Source: Diploscapter coronatus
Taxonomy: Eukaryota; Nematoda; Chromadorea; Rhabditida; Rhabditidae
Direction: 5' to 3'
Assembly: GCA_964036155.1 (NCBI GenBank)
Contig: OZ038423.1
Coordinates: 75,779,249-75,843,248, forward strand
Length of the DNA stretch: 64,000 nt
Part shown: one piece after another, positions 12,001 through 22,200 of the stretch
Position numbering within the stretch: position 1 is the stretch's first letter
Layout of the letters: each line of letters starts with the position of its first letter
The notes under the pieces: model-generated
Told to the model about the DNA's origin: nothing
Seen by the model: the letters and a program-made list of their open reading frames with translations, nothing else
The model's database searches: none
Translations under genes and position numbers: made by a program

Positions 12001-12300
12001 TCTATGGTAAGAAACATATTTTGCTATATTCTCGAAAATTGACTTTATTCTTTAGCACGTTATGGAAACGACAATATCAACGAAGGGAGAATTTGTCGGT
12101 TTGACTCGCATACTAGTTCTACTGAGCAAATTGAGAAATTTAAAAAGTCGTTCGAGTCATATAAAGTAGCAGCTGAAAGAAATAAAGTTGGTTATTTTAT
12201 TTGGCACTGCCAATTTTGTAAATTTAGATTTTTGCATTGGACAATAAAAATCGACTCTTTGAATCTTTCGACCTAAATACTCGAGAAGTCAATAGAAATG
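8930..12300. repeat. Right arm of large inverted duplication
   Basis: This is the reverse-complement counterpart of about 2110-5330. It carries kinase copy 2, the linker and the first kelch exons in plus orientation. Similarity ends inside the kelch exon at about 12300, where copy 1 continues with six further exons. The breakpoint therefore truncated the kelch domain here. Confidence 0.7.
9331..10052. mobile_element. Terminal-inverted-repeat DNA element (family A, copy 2)
   Basis: Ends AGAAAGCGCAAG (9331-9342) and CTTGCGCTCTCT (10041-10052) are inverted repeats. The body is the diverged mirror image of 4099-4843 in the other arm of the inverted duplication. Non-coding; it now forms the upstream region of kinase copy 2. 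Confidence 0.6.
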
Positions 12301-12371
12301 TTCTAACGGACCCTTTCTTTCCTAAAACTTTCCCCTTTCTGGGGAAAGGGTTCAAAGAACACTCCTTCTGA
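10297..12371 (+). CDS. NEK-like protein kinase with truncated kelch tail (copy 2)
   Basis: Kinase exons are 10297-11058 and 11212-11293. Motifs: glycine loop GGGAFA (21-26, last Gly replaced by Ala26), Lys47, HRDLKPAN (146-153, with the catalytic Lys that copy 1 lacks), DFG, APE, and a C-terminal DPNKR motif. If translation reads through the next donor it stops at 11307 (ending RGKSF). Otherwise it splices in frame to 11956-12006, 12056-12186 and 12228-12371, adding a short kelch-like tail ending at a TGA; an optional exon 11748-11822 with a GC donor also keeps frame. The tail stops where the inverted duplication breaks, so the propeller would be incomplete. The start ATG follows a TTTTAG acceptor shared with copy 1. 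The kinase part is secure; the tail is inferred. Confidence 0.65.
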
Positions 12372-12605
12372 ACCATTATCAATAGGACGTCCTGATCCTT
12401 AGGAAATCGTTCAGGCCCGTCCCCTTCCTTTGGTCTCCTCCATTTTTGGCTTCATTCAGTTCAGATCGATCTAACAGCGTTGCTTATTTTCGTTGGTTTC
12501 TTTTGGTGATAATAAATAGTTCGAATATTTCCTTTCGTATCTTTCGATATCGTGTTGCACTAATTAGCTCTTGCATTCAATTCTCTCTCTCTCTCTTGCT
12601 TGACC

Positions 12606-12706
12606 AGGGGTGGGCCGGAACCGGCATCGGAATCGGGATCAAAACCACCAAAAATCGCCGGAGCTTCCGAATTCGGTCCTGGGATCGGAACTTCCGGCCC
12701 ACCCCT
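12606..12706. mobile_element. 101-bp foldback (MITE-like) repeat
   Basis: A perfect 15-bp inverted repeat, AGGGGTGGGCCGGAA at 12606-12620 and its complement at 12692-12706, encloses about 70 bp that are unusually GC-rich for this window. It has the size and shape of a miniature inverted-repeat element. No clear target duplication is visible. Confidence 0.5.
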
Positions 12707-13930
12707 GATATTTATCTATATAATATAGTAGAGACAGACTTAGGGAGCACTTTCGCCAGGAGAAGAAAATATACAAGAGATAGATCGCACGAGCGACATT
12801 TACCTTATGACTTCATCATGAAGAGAGAAAATTTTAGGCTAGAGATACAAAATTGTATAGGAAATATAAAGGGTAGCTCGCAAGTGCTCGCTGACGATCG
12901 TCTCCCCTAGGTCTGCTAGTGAAGTACAGTCGTAGATCAAGAGTCTTCTTTCATAAAATAGCCTAATTTCTCATTTTAAGCATTTTTTGTAGATTAAATT
13001 TTAAAATATTCCTGATTCAAGGCTCCACGTGTATGAAAGCTTGATTTATTGTTAATACATGCCAGTTAATTATAGCAAAAATTTGTAGAAAATTATACGG
13101 GCTTTAATAAGGTAATTTTAATAGTTCTAGTAATGATAGCTGTTAAAATTAATTAAATAGAAATTCGTTTATTTGTATCATTATTATCATCTCTTTTTGG
13201 TCGATAAATAAAGCCGAATTCAAGTCCTAACGTATGCTAAATGCACTGTAGAATGAGCAATCTTCCTGTACAAAATCCGAAAGACTATTAGAAGCATTGA
13301 AAGATTATCAATAATTGAGTTGAACAGAGAGAAAAAATGAATATAAAAATTCTAAAATAATAGAATCTAAAAGATGTAAAGTTGAGTTAAAATGTGAAAT
13401 AGTAAAACCAGAGGAATGAATAAATGATGCAACCCATATTCGACGTGCCATTTGGCTGATAAAATGCGGTACAAATCACAGAAAGTGTTGAATTATTTAT
13501 AAAATAGAAGGAGATTGGCAAGATAGATATAACTTATCTTATTACCGAGTATCAGGGACGAGCGGTAGTGAGTTGTCGTTTTTTCTTTTGCAGTAGTTAT
13601 CATTTTATCATAGTTATGAAAAACCCCAAAAAGTGCGATTGCGGTGTTTTTCGTTAAATAAAAATATCATATTGTTATTACTGCTCGTCCCTTCCAATTA
13701 TGATGAAAGATTAACACAATCAGGTAGTCACAGTTCTGGAGATGTCTACAGAACAAGTCGCAAAGATTACAGGAATTTTTTTTTACGAATGAAGTTTACC
13801 TTTTGCGATAAATATAAAAATTTTAATAGAAAACGTTCTATACGAGCTCTGGTGAGAAAAAGGATATTTTCGACCTCGTAATCAAATGCGGCTTTCAGAT
13901 AAATTAAAGTGAAGAAAACTTGCGATTCAT
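12707..13930. other. AT-rich gene-free stretch
   Basis: This lies between the truncated kelch tail and the convergent 3' end of the Ly6 gene. Open frames here are short and featureless, and I see no splice structure, RNA gene or clear repeat. Confidence 0.4.
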
Positions 13931-16900
13931 TTATAAAATGCGAAGAATTATGAAGGTGATTCCAGTTGTGCAAAGAGAAATGAACGAACTCCTCAAACCA
14001 ACAGAACTAATATCCTCACCCGAGCCGACTATCCATTGCTTCTTTCGCTCTTCTAATTTTCTTTCCTCTTCTTCCAGTCTGAAACTTTGGACTTTTTCCA
14101 ATTTAGAAAACGATCTTCTCACCTTCCAACAGCCGTGTCAATTGCTTTCCTGTCCAATTGTGTAGTTTCTTCATTTTCCCCTTCCAAGAAGACAGGCGGA
14201 GGCGTACCAGAATTTGACTTTATGATTTCAGTTCCTTGGGGAGTTTTGTTTGATGTTGGTTGTTCATTCAGACTTTCTTGGAATCTAAAAGATTAGTTAC
14301 ATTTGAGTAACCCAAAGAATAACTTGCCCTTGCAGTCTAGCCTGTTGCAGCAGACTAGCTCCATTGCACAGATCGGTCTTGCACAGACAGAAATTGACAT
14401 CGCCCGCAGTGCCGCAGCCCTCTGCCTTCTCCAGCATTCCACTCACGTCTTCCACAGAAATGCATCTCTTCTCGATGGTATATCGATCTAATCCATCGAA
14501 TTCATTCATTTCAATTATCATTCAGCACTTTCTCATGTTCGCTAACAAGAGGTTCGTTTGAAAGCAGGACACGTGAAAGATAAAGGAAGAGCAAAAAATC
14601 GATTACCGTAATCTTTTTGAAAGTGATTTTCTAATTTTAATATTTTATCTCCTTCTAATTTTCATTAGTATTAAAATAAGGTATGCTATGGTATTTAGTG
14701 ACCCATAGCAGAGATGCATAGAATAAATGCGTTGTTTCAAATTGTAAATGAGCACGATATTATAATTCAACCTACCGTCACTCATCTTTGCCTGACTTGT
14801 AATGCAGACATATTTGGATGCGTCAGAGTCGCATTCTGCAGTGGCAGACAATTGACAGTCCTGCAGGGAATCCGCCACTGTCTCGTTGCAAACCGAACAT
14901 TTTAATCGAGAAACAGGGATCTAAAATAGTTTTTTTGTCTGTATTTTTCATTTTGCAAGTCTGGAAAAGTGTTTGCACTATGTGTGAATGTTTATGGAAA
15001 TTTTGGAATAATTGTTGGATTCTTTATATCTCTACCCTCTTATATCTGTCATCTTTCATCGGGTTATAATAGAGTTAAAACGTCTAATATGAAGATTGAG
15101 TTAATTTCTGCACAAAAGTGTTTGCCACACGCAGTATTTTACAAATATTAGTGGTCTAATATTTTCGAATGGCCAAAAATGGATTTTAGCGAAAGTAAGA
15201 TAAACCTGTGGCGATTCAGTTTGAGTAGGTCTTCCTTGCATAACGACAGGCACGATCGGCTTGACTTCAGGGATATTTTCGATGGGGTAATCGATATTCG
15301 ATGAAGAATCAGAGTTCGCGGGTGGAATCGATTGCTAAGAAGTGGTTTCATGGAAAAATATCTCGATGAAAAGTTACTTGAATAATTGGAACTTTATTTT
15401 CTACTGATGAGGGTTTTTCGTTCGAAGGTGAAGGTCGAGTTAGAGGGGGAGGGCTGAAAAAGATAATATAACTGATGTGTATGAGAGTTTAAACGTGTAT
15501 GAAACGCTAGCAATTGAATTTTCATACAAAAGTGCAATATTCACTAAAATCCAAGATATATGATATAAAATATCGGACAAAAGCATCGGATTATCCTCAT
15601 TCTGAATCATTATCAATCCCGATTCTTTTCACCTATCAAATTAAGTTGAAACTAGGCATACTATCATGATGAATGTGCGACTATTTGTAAAAAGTTTTGG
15701 CTTAATCCAATGAGACTAAAGTCCTGGGTTGAATGTCGATCCAGAATATATTAGGAAAACTCGTCTTGTAAATGACGAAATGACGGGATGATGAGACCTA
15801 TCTTTTCCCACTCTATTTAGCCCTACTTTCTCTCCCTTCTCTATTTCAAACCATAGGTTTTGCCATCCCGTTATCTCGTCATCTACGAGTTTCCTACCAT
15901 TTGTTACCAATACTTTTGCGCGTTGCTATTTTTCATGATTATTCAACAAATTCATCATCATTCTTCAAATCAAGTTTCTTTCTCACAAATTTGATAAATG
16001 GTCGAAACTTACACTGCAAGAGGTGGTTGAAGTCTAGTAGGAGTGATCTGTTGAATTGAGCGATTGAGCGATGAAAGAATGGGTTCGGGAGGAGCGGGAG
16101 GAGCCACACGAGATTGCGGGGGAATGGCTGGGGGAAGGGCTTCTGAGTGCTCTCGCTGCTGCTGCTGCTCCGCTGACTCGAATTGCACCATCTGAATTTC
16201 CTTTTTTATTGTAATTGTATCGAAGTTTAACTTCGAAAACTTTATGTTATTTCCACCCTAACTCACAACTTGAAATTATCATCAAAAATCCCTAATTGCA
16301 CGAATTCCTCTGATCAGTAGTCTCTTCGTTATTCATCGCCTTCTTCGTATTCCTTTTATCAATTGTCCACTTCCCCTCATTTTCCATTTTTTGTTGGCTT
16401 TTCGCGCGCCCGCTTCTGTACATTTAATTGCGTACACATAAACACTAATAAAATTTGACCCGAGCTACACAAATTGTGAGAAGAATGGAAAGAGAAAGGA
16501 AGGAGAAAAGAGAAGGGAATCAGAAGAGATAACAGACGACTTTCCGCTCTCATACTTCACAATGAGATAGCAGTGAAAATGGAAGAATCGGAAGCAGATA
16601 TGAAATCTGCTTTGATCTGATTGTTTGTACATTGTGATTCCACGCAGGAAATGATTGCACTAGAATCAGAACAATCTCTTGGTAATTTTGAAAATAATCA
16701 GTAATGACGTTTGCTTTGTCGAATAGAAAGTGTAAAGATGCTTCCAGATCTGGAGGACTTAGAAATTAGTTAAGATCTTTAGGAGCGGAAACAAAAGTGA
16801 TATTGGCCAATCCAAGATCAATTGATAAGCATAATGTTTCAGCTATCATACAATTACAAAAATATTTTGATAAAACCTTGATGCGAAAATAAAGCTACCT

Positions 16901-17337
16901 GGATGTTCAATGCAGGCTGGTTGCAGAGTGGCGAGGAACACAGACAGTATAGTGTCTTCTCTCGTTCATTCGTTGCACAACCGTTCTAAAGATTTACCAT
17001 GAGAAAAATGAGATACTCATTATCCAAAAATCAAATAGAAAGAAAACAATTACAATACCTCAGCTGAATTGTCTCCGAACCAGGCCTTCGCAGTCTCGGG
17101 CAGAATGCACATCTTTTCTAAGGCGGATATTCCTGAAAAGATGGGAGTTTGTAACTTTTCAAATTGATTGGTACAACCTCCATCGAGCGAGATCCTTCTA
17201 GTCAGACAGAGCGCCCTTTCGTGGGTGCATTCCACCACAACTGGCCTCTGACAGATCCCTGCTTCGGCATTTTCCCTCTCCGCACACTGCTCGCATCGCA
17301 TCATCACGCCTGAAAACATGATTAATAAGGATTTCAA
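13931..17337 (-). CDS. Two-domain Ly6/three-finger surface protein
   Basis: Ten exons join without a break: 17337-17178, 17132-17059, 16985-16899, 16191-16013, 15453-15378, 15334-15206, 14920-14776, 14487-14328, 14284-14123 and 14078-13931 (about 439 residues). Exons 1-3 encode a ten-cysteine Ly6 domain (CEQC at the start, YCLCSSPLCN at the end). Exons 4-6 encode a Gln/Pro/Ser-rich linker. Exons 7-8 encode a second ten-cysteine Ly6 domain (CSVC to FCLCKTDLCN). A Glu/Lys-rich stretch follows, then a hydrophobic tail ending FIILRIL, suitable for a GPI-anchor signal. Intron 8 (14285-14327) begins with GC. The start is uncertain: an ATG at 17337 gives MKSLLIMFSG, a very short signal peptide, and overlaps a good acceptor at 17310, so an upstream exon may exist. 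Ligand unknown. Confidence 0.75.
14531..14675. repeat. Dispersed repeat R1, copy in Ly6 intron
   Basis: A stretch from CTCATGTTCGC to TTTTATCTCC, with a central word GATTACCGTAATCTTTT, recurs with gaps at about 49165-49300 and 50535-50660. Here it sits in intron 7 of the two-domain Ly6 gene. No terminal repeats were recognised. Confidence 0.4.
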
Positions 17338-17682
17338 GAAACTTCTTATTCGATTTTTGAGTTAACAAAGGGGTTTAAACTGTTTTTTTTTACATTTTTG
17401 CAATGAAGATCGGCATTTCCAGATGAGTTCTTTCAAAATAAAAGAAAAATTCAATGACTTTATCTTAATCCCAATTCTCATACACTAAAACCTACTCCAG
17501 TTAAATCAATAAGCTAATTTTCGTAAAAGCCTTTATCAATAGGCTAACTCGTAGTATAGGCTTTCACTAATTCCGAGTGATCACCAAATCATTCACTGAG
17601 TTAAGAAAATACAGACAGACATAGACATCATCGATCCCCTAATGTGAATATCCTCGTTTTTTCTCCACATTCAATGCAAGTC

Positions 17683-19215
17683 TCAAATGACTTTTCTCTT
17701 TCCTTCATCCTTTATAAGGAGAAGTCTTCGATTGAGCGAAATCCTGCGATTCGATTTCAAGAAATAGCGGCTTTCAAGCAATACGCAAAGGACGAGAAGC
17801 AATGCCATAACTATGAAAGGCTTCGACATTATGAAAGATGCCAAATCGGTTAAATCGACATTTTCGGGAATAGAAATTGATCCGTTTATGAGACCGACTG
17901 AAATCTCCTGCGATAAACTCAAACAATATCGGTTTAGTCCTATTTAGCTTTCAGATGTCATTATGATCGTGAATTCTAAAATTAAAGAAAAGCACTAACC
18001 CTGTTTAGTAGGGGAAATCTTGATCTGCTCGCCACTCTGCTTTATGCTGACGAACTGTCCCCTGCTCACAGGCTGTCCATTTCCACTCAGCCCTGCAGCC
18101 GCATCCATGCCCTTGTTTGCATCAGCTGTCTCTGCACCTCTGCTCGGCAATTGAGAACGACGGATGTCTCCACCGGCAGACAACTGAAAATTCAATTCAG
18201 TACTTCTCATGTAAATTCAATTTTTATTCGGTGGCGAGCAAAAGTTTGGAAACTTGGAGTCATTTCTAGATCGCCTCCTCATAATCCCAAGGCCATCAGA
18301 TTAAGTCCGAATGCACACTTGTTCCAAGCCATATTGAAAGCTACCGTTGTAAATATTTACAAAACTAATCCAAAATATAACGAACCCTAGGATCGTTTAC
18401 TGGAACGATGGGTCGTTGCTGGTTGAGAGAGGATACTCCAAATGCAGCTGACTGCTGAGGAGCGGGCATATTGGGCAGGGCTGGGGAGGGCGACAGAGGA
18501 GAGGATTTGCGGGATTCTCCTGAGGTCAGGTCGGAATCGTCGTCTGCTGAGGTGTCGCCAAACAATTCGGGATGCTTCTGAAACCGGGAAAAATAGCTTT
18601 TCGTGGATTTTCCCAACGCTCATCCAGGACTACTTAAAGTCTGTAGTAATTTCTGCATAAATGCTCTAGAATTTGTGCAAAACTGGACGAAGATCAAAGA
18701 AAGTAAAAGAAAATTATATTGAGAATGAACTCGTTCAAAGTCATTCATACTCATATGTTGACAATTTTAAATCAATGAAAGGTACCTAATTTCAATTTAC
18801 TGAAATTTTTTTTCGATAATTTTAGACGTATGAAGCATTGTTTGGTTTTTGCAAAAAAAAAAGATCACCTCTTCGAATGCCATGAATTGCTCGGCAATCG
18901 GTACCTGATTGCATAGGGGACTTCGACATAGACAATACGCGACCTCCTTGCCCTTTACGTCGATCAGATCGCACTCCTCGTCGAGTTTGTAACTCTTCTC
19001 CGGGAATGTCATGTGGTGGTCTTTCTCGGAAATGCACTCCTTCATGATCGTGTAAGTGCCGTTTTCCGCCCGATGCCTGGTTGTTCGACAGAACATCCGC
19101 ACATCCTGGCCGAATCGAGATGCGTAATTCGTGCAGTCGTACTTGAACTGCGTAGAGCATTCTCCGAATTCGGGCAGATTATTGTCTCCACAGATATAAC
19201 AGCTCAGTGATGAAG
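17683..19215 (-). CDS. Single-domain Ly6-like transmembrane protein (5' end missing)
   Basis: Exons 19215-18869, 18577-18386, 18183-18000 and 17897-17683 are in frame to a TGA at 17683. The first encodes a ten-cysteine Ly6/uPAR domain opening with CYICG and closing with YCLCRSPLCN. The next two encode a Ser/Pro/Gln-rich linker. The last carries the hydrophobic run FIVMALLLVLCVLLE followed by an Arg/Lys-rich tail, as in a type I membrane protein with a short cytoplasmic end rather than a GPI signal. The exon at 19215 begins at a TTTAG acceptor with two bases of a split codon, so a signal-peptide exon must lie upstream; I could not identify it. The neighbouring two-domain Ly6 gene follows on the same strand, suggesting local duplication. 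Confidence 0.7.
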
Positions 19216-22200
19216 CTAAATCAATTATTTTATTATTGCATATCGAATTGTTTTTATCATCCTGTTTAGATTGTTCATGTCTTCGATGCATTCATCCCTC
19301 ACTTTCCTCTCCAATAACCTGTGTACAGATCTTTATGTCTGCATATCTGCTATTTCGATACAAAATCATGTGGAATTGGGCTAGTCCGAGTTTAGCCAAA
19401 GTCGCAGCCACAAGCATATTCTCCTCTCCTCGCTGCCTTCCTGCCCTCCTTCTTTTGACTCGTTTCGCTCCCGGAACCTTCCTCTGATCCCTTCGCGCTA
19501 AGCTCATCCGTCGAGTTGATTTTCCTGCCCAATTATCTTTCGAAACGCAAGTATGTAAATGCAAACGCAGAAAATGGAATGAATGAATGAGTGAAACGTA
19601 TAAAATGTTGTTCGCTACATCTTTTGTTTCGATAAACAAATCCATTCATTTCGTCGTTCATCTTTCATTTTGCATATTTGGACATCGCCTGTTGTCCCTG
19701 GAATTCCCCACTTCTCTTTCACTTCTTTCATGTCCAATTGCACAACTTTCTGCGTGCCCTGCTTGCTCACGAAGCGAAACCGCAGAAGGCCGAATGCGTT
19801 TGATACTGTTTGATCGGGTGTCGGTTCAATGATATCATCAAAAGAGGAGATGAGAATTTGAGGCTAAATTATGAAACACAAGAAATATGTTTGAACAAAT
19901 CTAGAGCGCTCAACAATTTTTCCAAACTCTTGTTTTTGTATGCAGAAATGTGTGCAAACTCGCAAATGAGGACAGTTTGGGGGAGGAATGAGAGAAAGTG
20001 GGAATCAAGGTCGGAGCGAGCAGAATCAAACGGCCCATCGGCCGCAAAACGGTTTAATTTGTCGACTTGATCGCTGTTAAATTTAGCAGAGTTGGTGAAC
20101 AAACTTTGCAATGAAAATATTAGGCTGATAGGGAAGTTCTTCCGCGTGCATTTATTTCTTAAAATTTACTTCGTCAATTACTCAAAGCAGATTCAAACTA
20201 CATATCATAGAAATGGCGGAAGAAGTACTAGAATTTGAAGTAATGAATCGTAAAGTTGAGGTGCAATTTTGCTTTTACTGTTTCCATTTTACCCTATACC
20301 TATGTAGAAAGGATTCCATTAGCTAAATGTTTCTAAAATAGCGCAAATATGGAGATTGAACAAACTTGATCCGACTCTTTCTAGACTTTGAACCAATACC
20401 TGTCCATTACGAAATGGAGATGCCAGTCTGAGGCCAATTTGCTATATAAAAGTCATCTGGAGAGTTAACCTCTTAGAGAAAGCAGCAATCGACTTCAGAT
20501 TGTGAATACAAGTCTTCGAGTGCTGGTGAAAACGAAACGGTCAACTTTTTACTATGCAAAATATGAAACGAAAAAGACCGGATTTTGATGGATGGTATCG
20601 AGAAAAACTACCCTCACATATCGCTTCACGCATACTCATTTAGGAACCACTGGGAAAAACTTTCGCTCAAAATTCACAGAGCAAATAAGCGCATGACTGC
20701 AAAAGTCTGAATAATAAAAGCATTATCTCGTTTTAATTTATAAAACCTAAATTTCTTTTAAAGAATATATATATTTTTTTTTGAAGAAAACTACTACCTG
20801 GCTCGATGAATATCAGCAAAATTCCATATCGTAGCAGGTAAAACATAATAAAACAGTGATCTAAAAGATAAATGTCTATGACTTGCGAGAAAAGCTATTC
20901 TAGAGAGATTCTACGAGCAGATAAATGAGAATAATAAACGTGACTATTGAATGGATTCAATCGCGGAGGAGTGGAAGAAAATCTATGCAAATCAGCCGGA
21001 ATCGAGGTATTTCGTTCGTGAGGAAGACTGGGAGTAAATTGGATCGAATACAAACAGTAAAAACAGCGAGAAGGAGAGTGACAAGATATGTAGAACAGCA
21101 AGAAATCAAAAGACTCGGGAGAATTCGTTGGGAAAGATGAAAAATTGTCGATGTTCAAGGGAAATGGGAAGGAAGAGAAACAGTCAAGGGATAATTAGCT
21201 CGGTAGGTGAGAAAAAGAAGAAATCAACAGAGTCGGAAGAAAGTCGCGTGGATAAAGGACAACAGGAAAACGACTGCTGCTGCTGCTGCAGTGGGATGGA
21301 GGAGAGTTTTGAGGGAAGATGAAAGAAGAAAGGAGGGGACGGGAGGAGGGAAAGCGGAGGACAGGAATGACCTGCTAAGGCAGGGGGAAAGTGGAGTCAA
21401 AAGGGAAAAACGATCAGAAGAGGACAAAAACTGATGAAGTGATGCAAATATGATGGAATGATGAAGACATGCCATATTGCACTAATGCACAGCTTCTCTA
21501 TGAGATGCAAAAGTCAAACCGTGGAAAGTCGCAAATTAACTAGTGAAAATGCAGACACGAAAATATGACGCAGAATGGAAGTGAGGAGAACAGGTAAAGT
21601 GAAACTGGCAGAAGCACGAAAGTGGAAAGTGGAATGGCAGGCACAGGATTAGGGGCAAAAAAGGACAGATGAACAATTGAATGCAGAAATTGGGGATGAA
21701 GAAAACTGTTTTTGCAGCTGAATGAATGAATGAATGAATGGATTATGAATCAACAAGCATAACTAGAAGCTGCAGCAGAAAGAAGAGAATGGAAATGAAG
21801 CAAATCGAGAGGACTGACGATGGTCGAGAAGCTGCTTATGCTTACAGACAGAGGGAGGGCGGCAGGAGAGCAGCCACGAATGGAGGGAGGGAGGGAGGAT
21901 AAAGAGATTGAATGAACGAGAGAACGTGAACATCGTTTGACCCAGCAGACCTGCAGCCCTGGGGCCCGACCACAAACTAGTCCAGCGTCCAACACAAAGT
22001 ATGCGACAATTGCACTGAGCGAGGAGAGATGAGAAAGGAGAGAGAGGAGAATACAGAGGGAGATTGGAGAATTACAGGGAGGATTGAATTGAATCGAATC
22101 CTTAAATGCAATTGCGACACCACATAAACAGCGTCGCTTAGCTGCAATAATCCACAATAGGTAAGAGTCTCACTCTCACTCAACTACTAATCCGTCTTTG

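Noticed and set aside
12446..12910. 154-codon open frame
   Set aside because: It runs through a foldback repeat and shows no domain, signal or splice support.
19292..19645. Possible signal-peptide exon of the single-domain Ly6 gene (MLVAATLAKLGLA)
   Set aside because: The reading phase at its possible donor (after CTQ) does not fit the acceptor at 19215.
21224..22183. Overlapping Ser/Leu/Pro-rich open frames on the minus strand
   Set aside because: They are the complement of purine-rich low-complexity DNA; no splice structure or family match.
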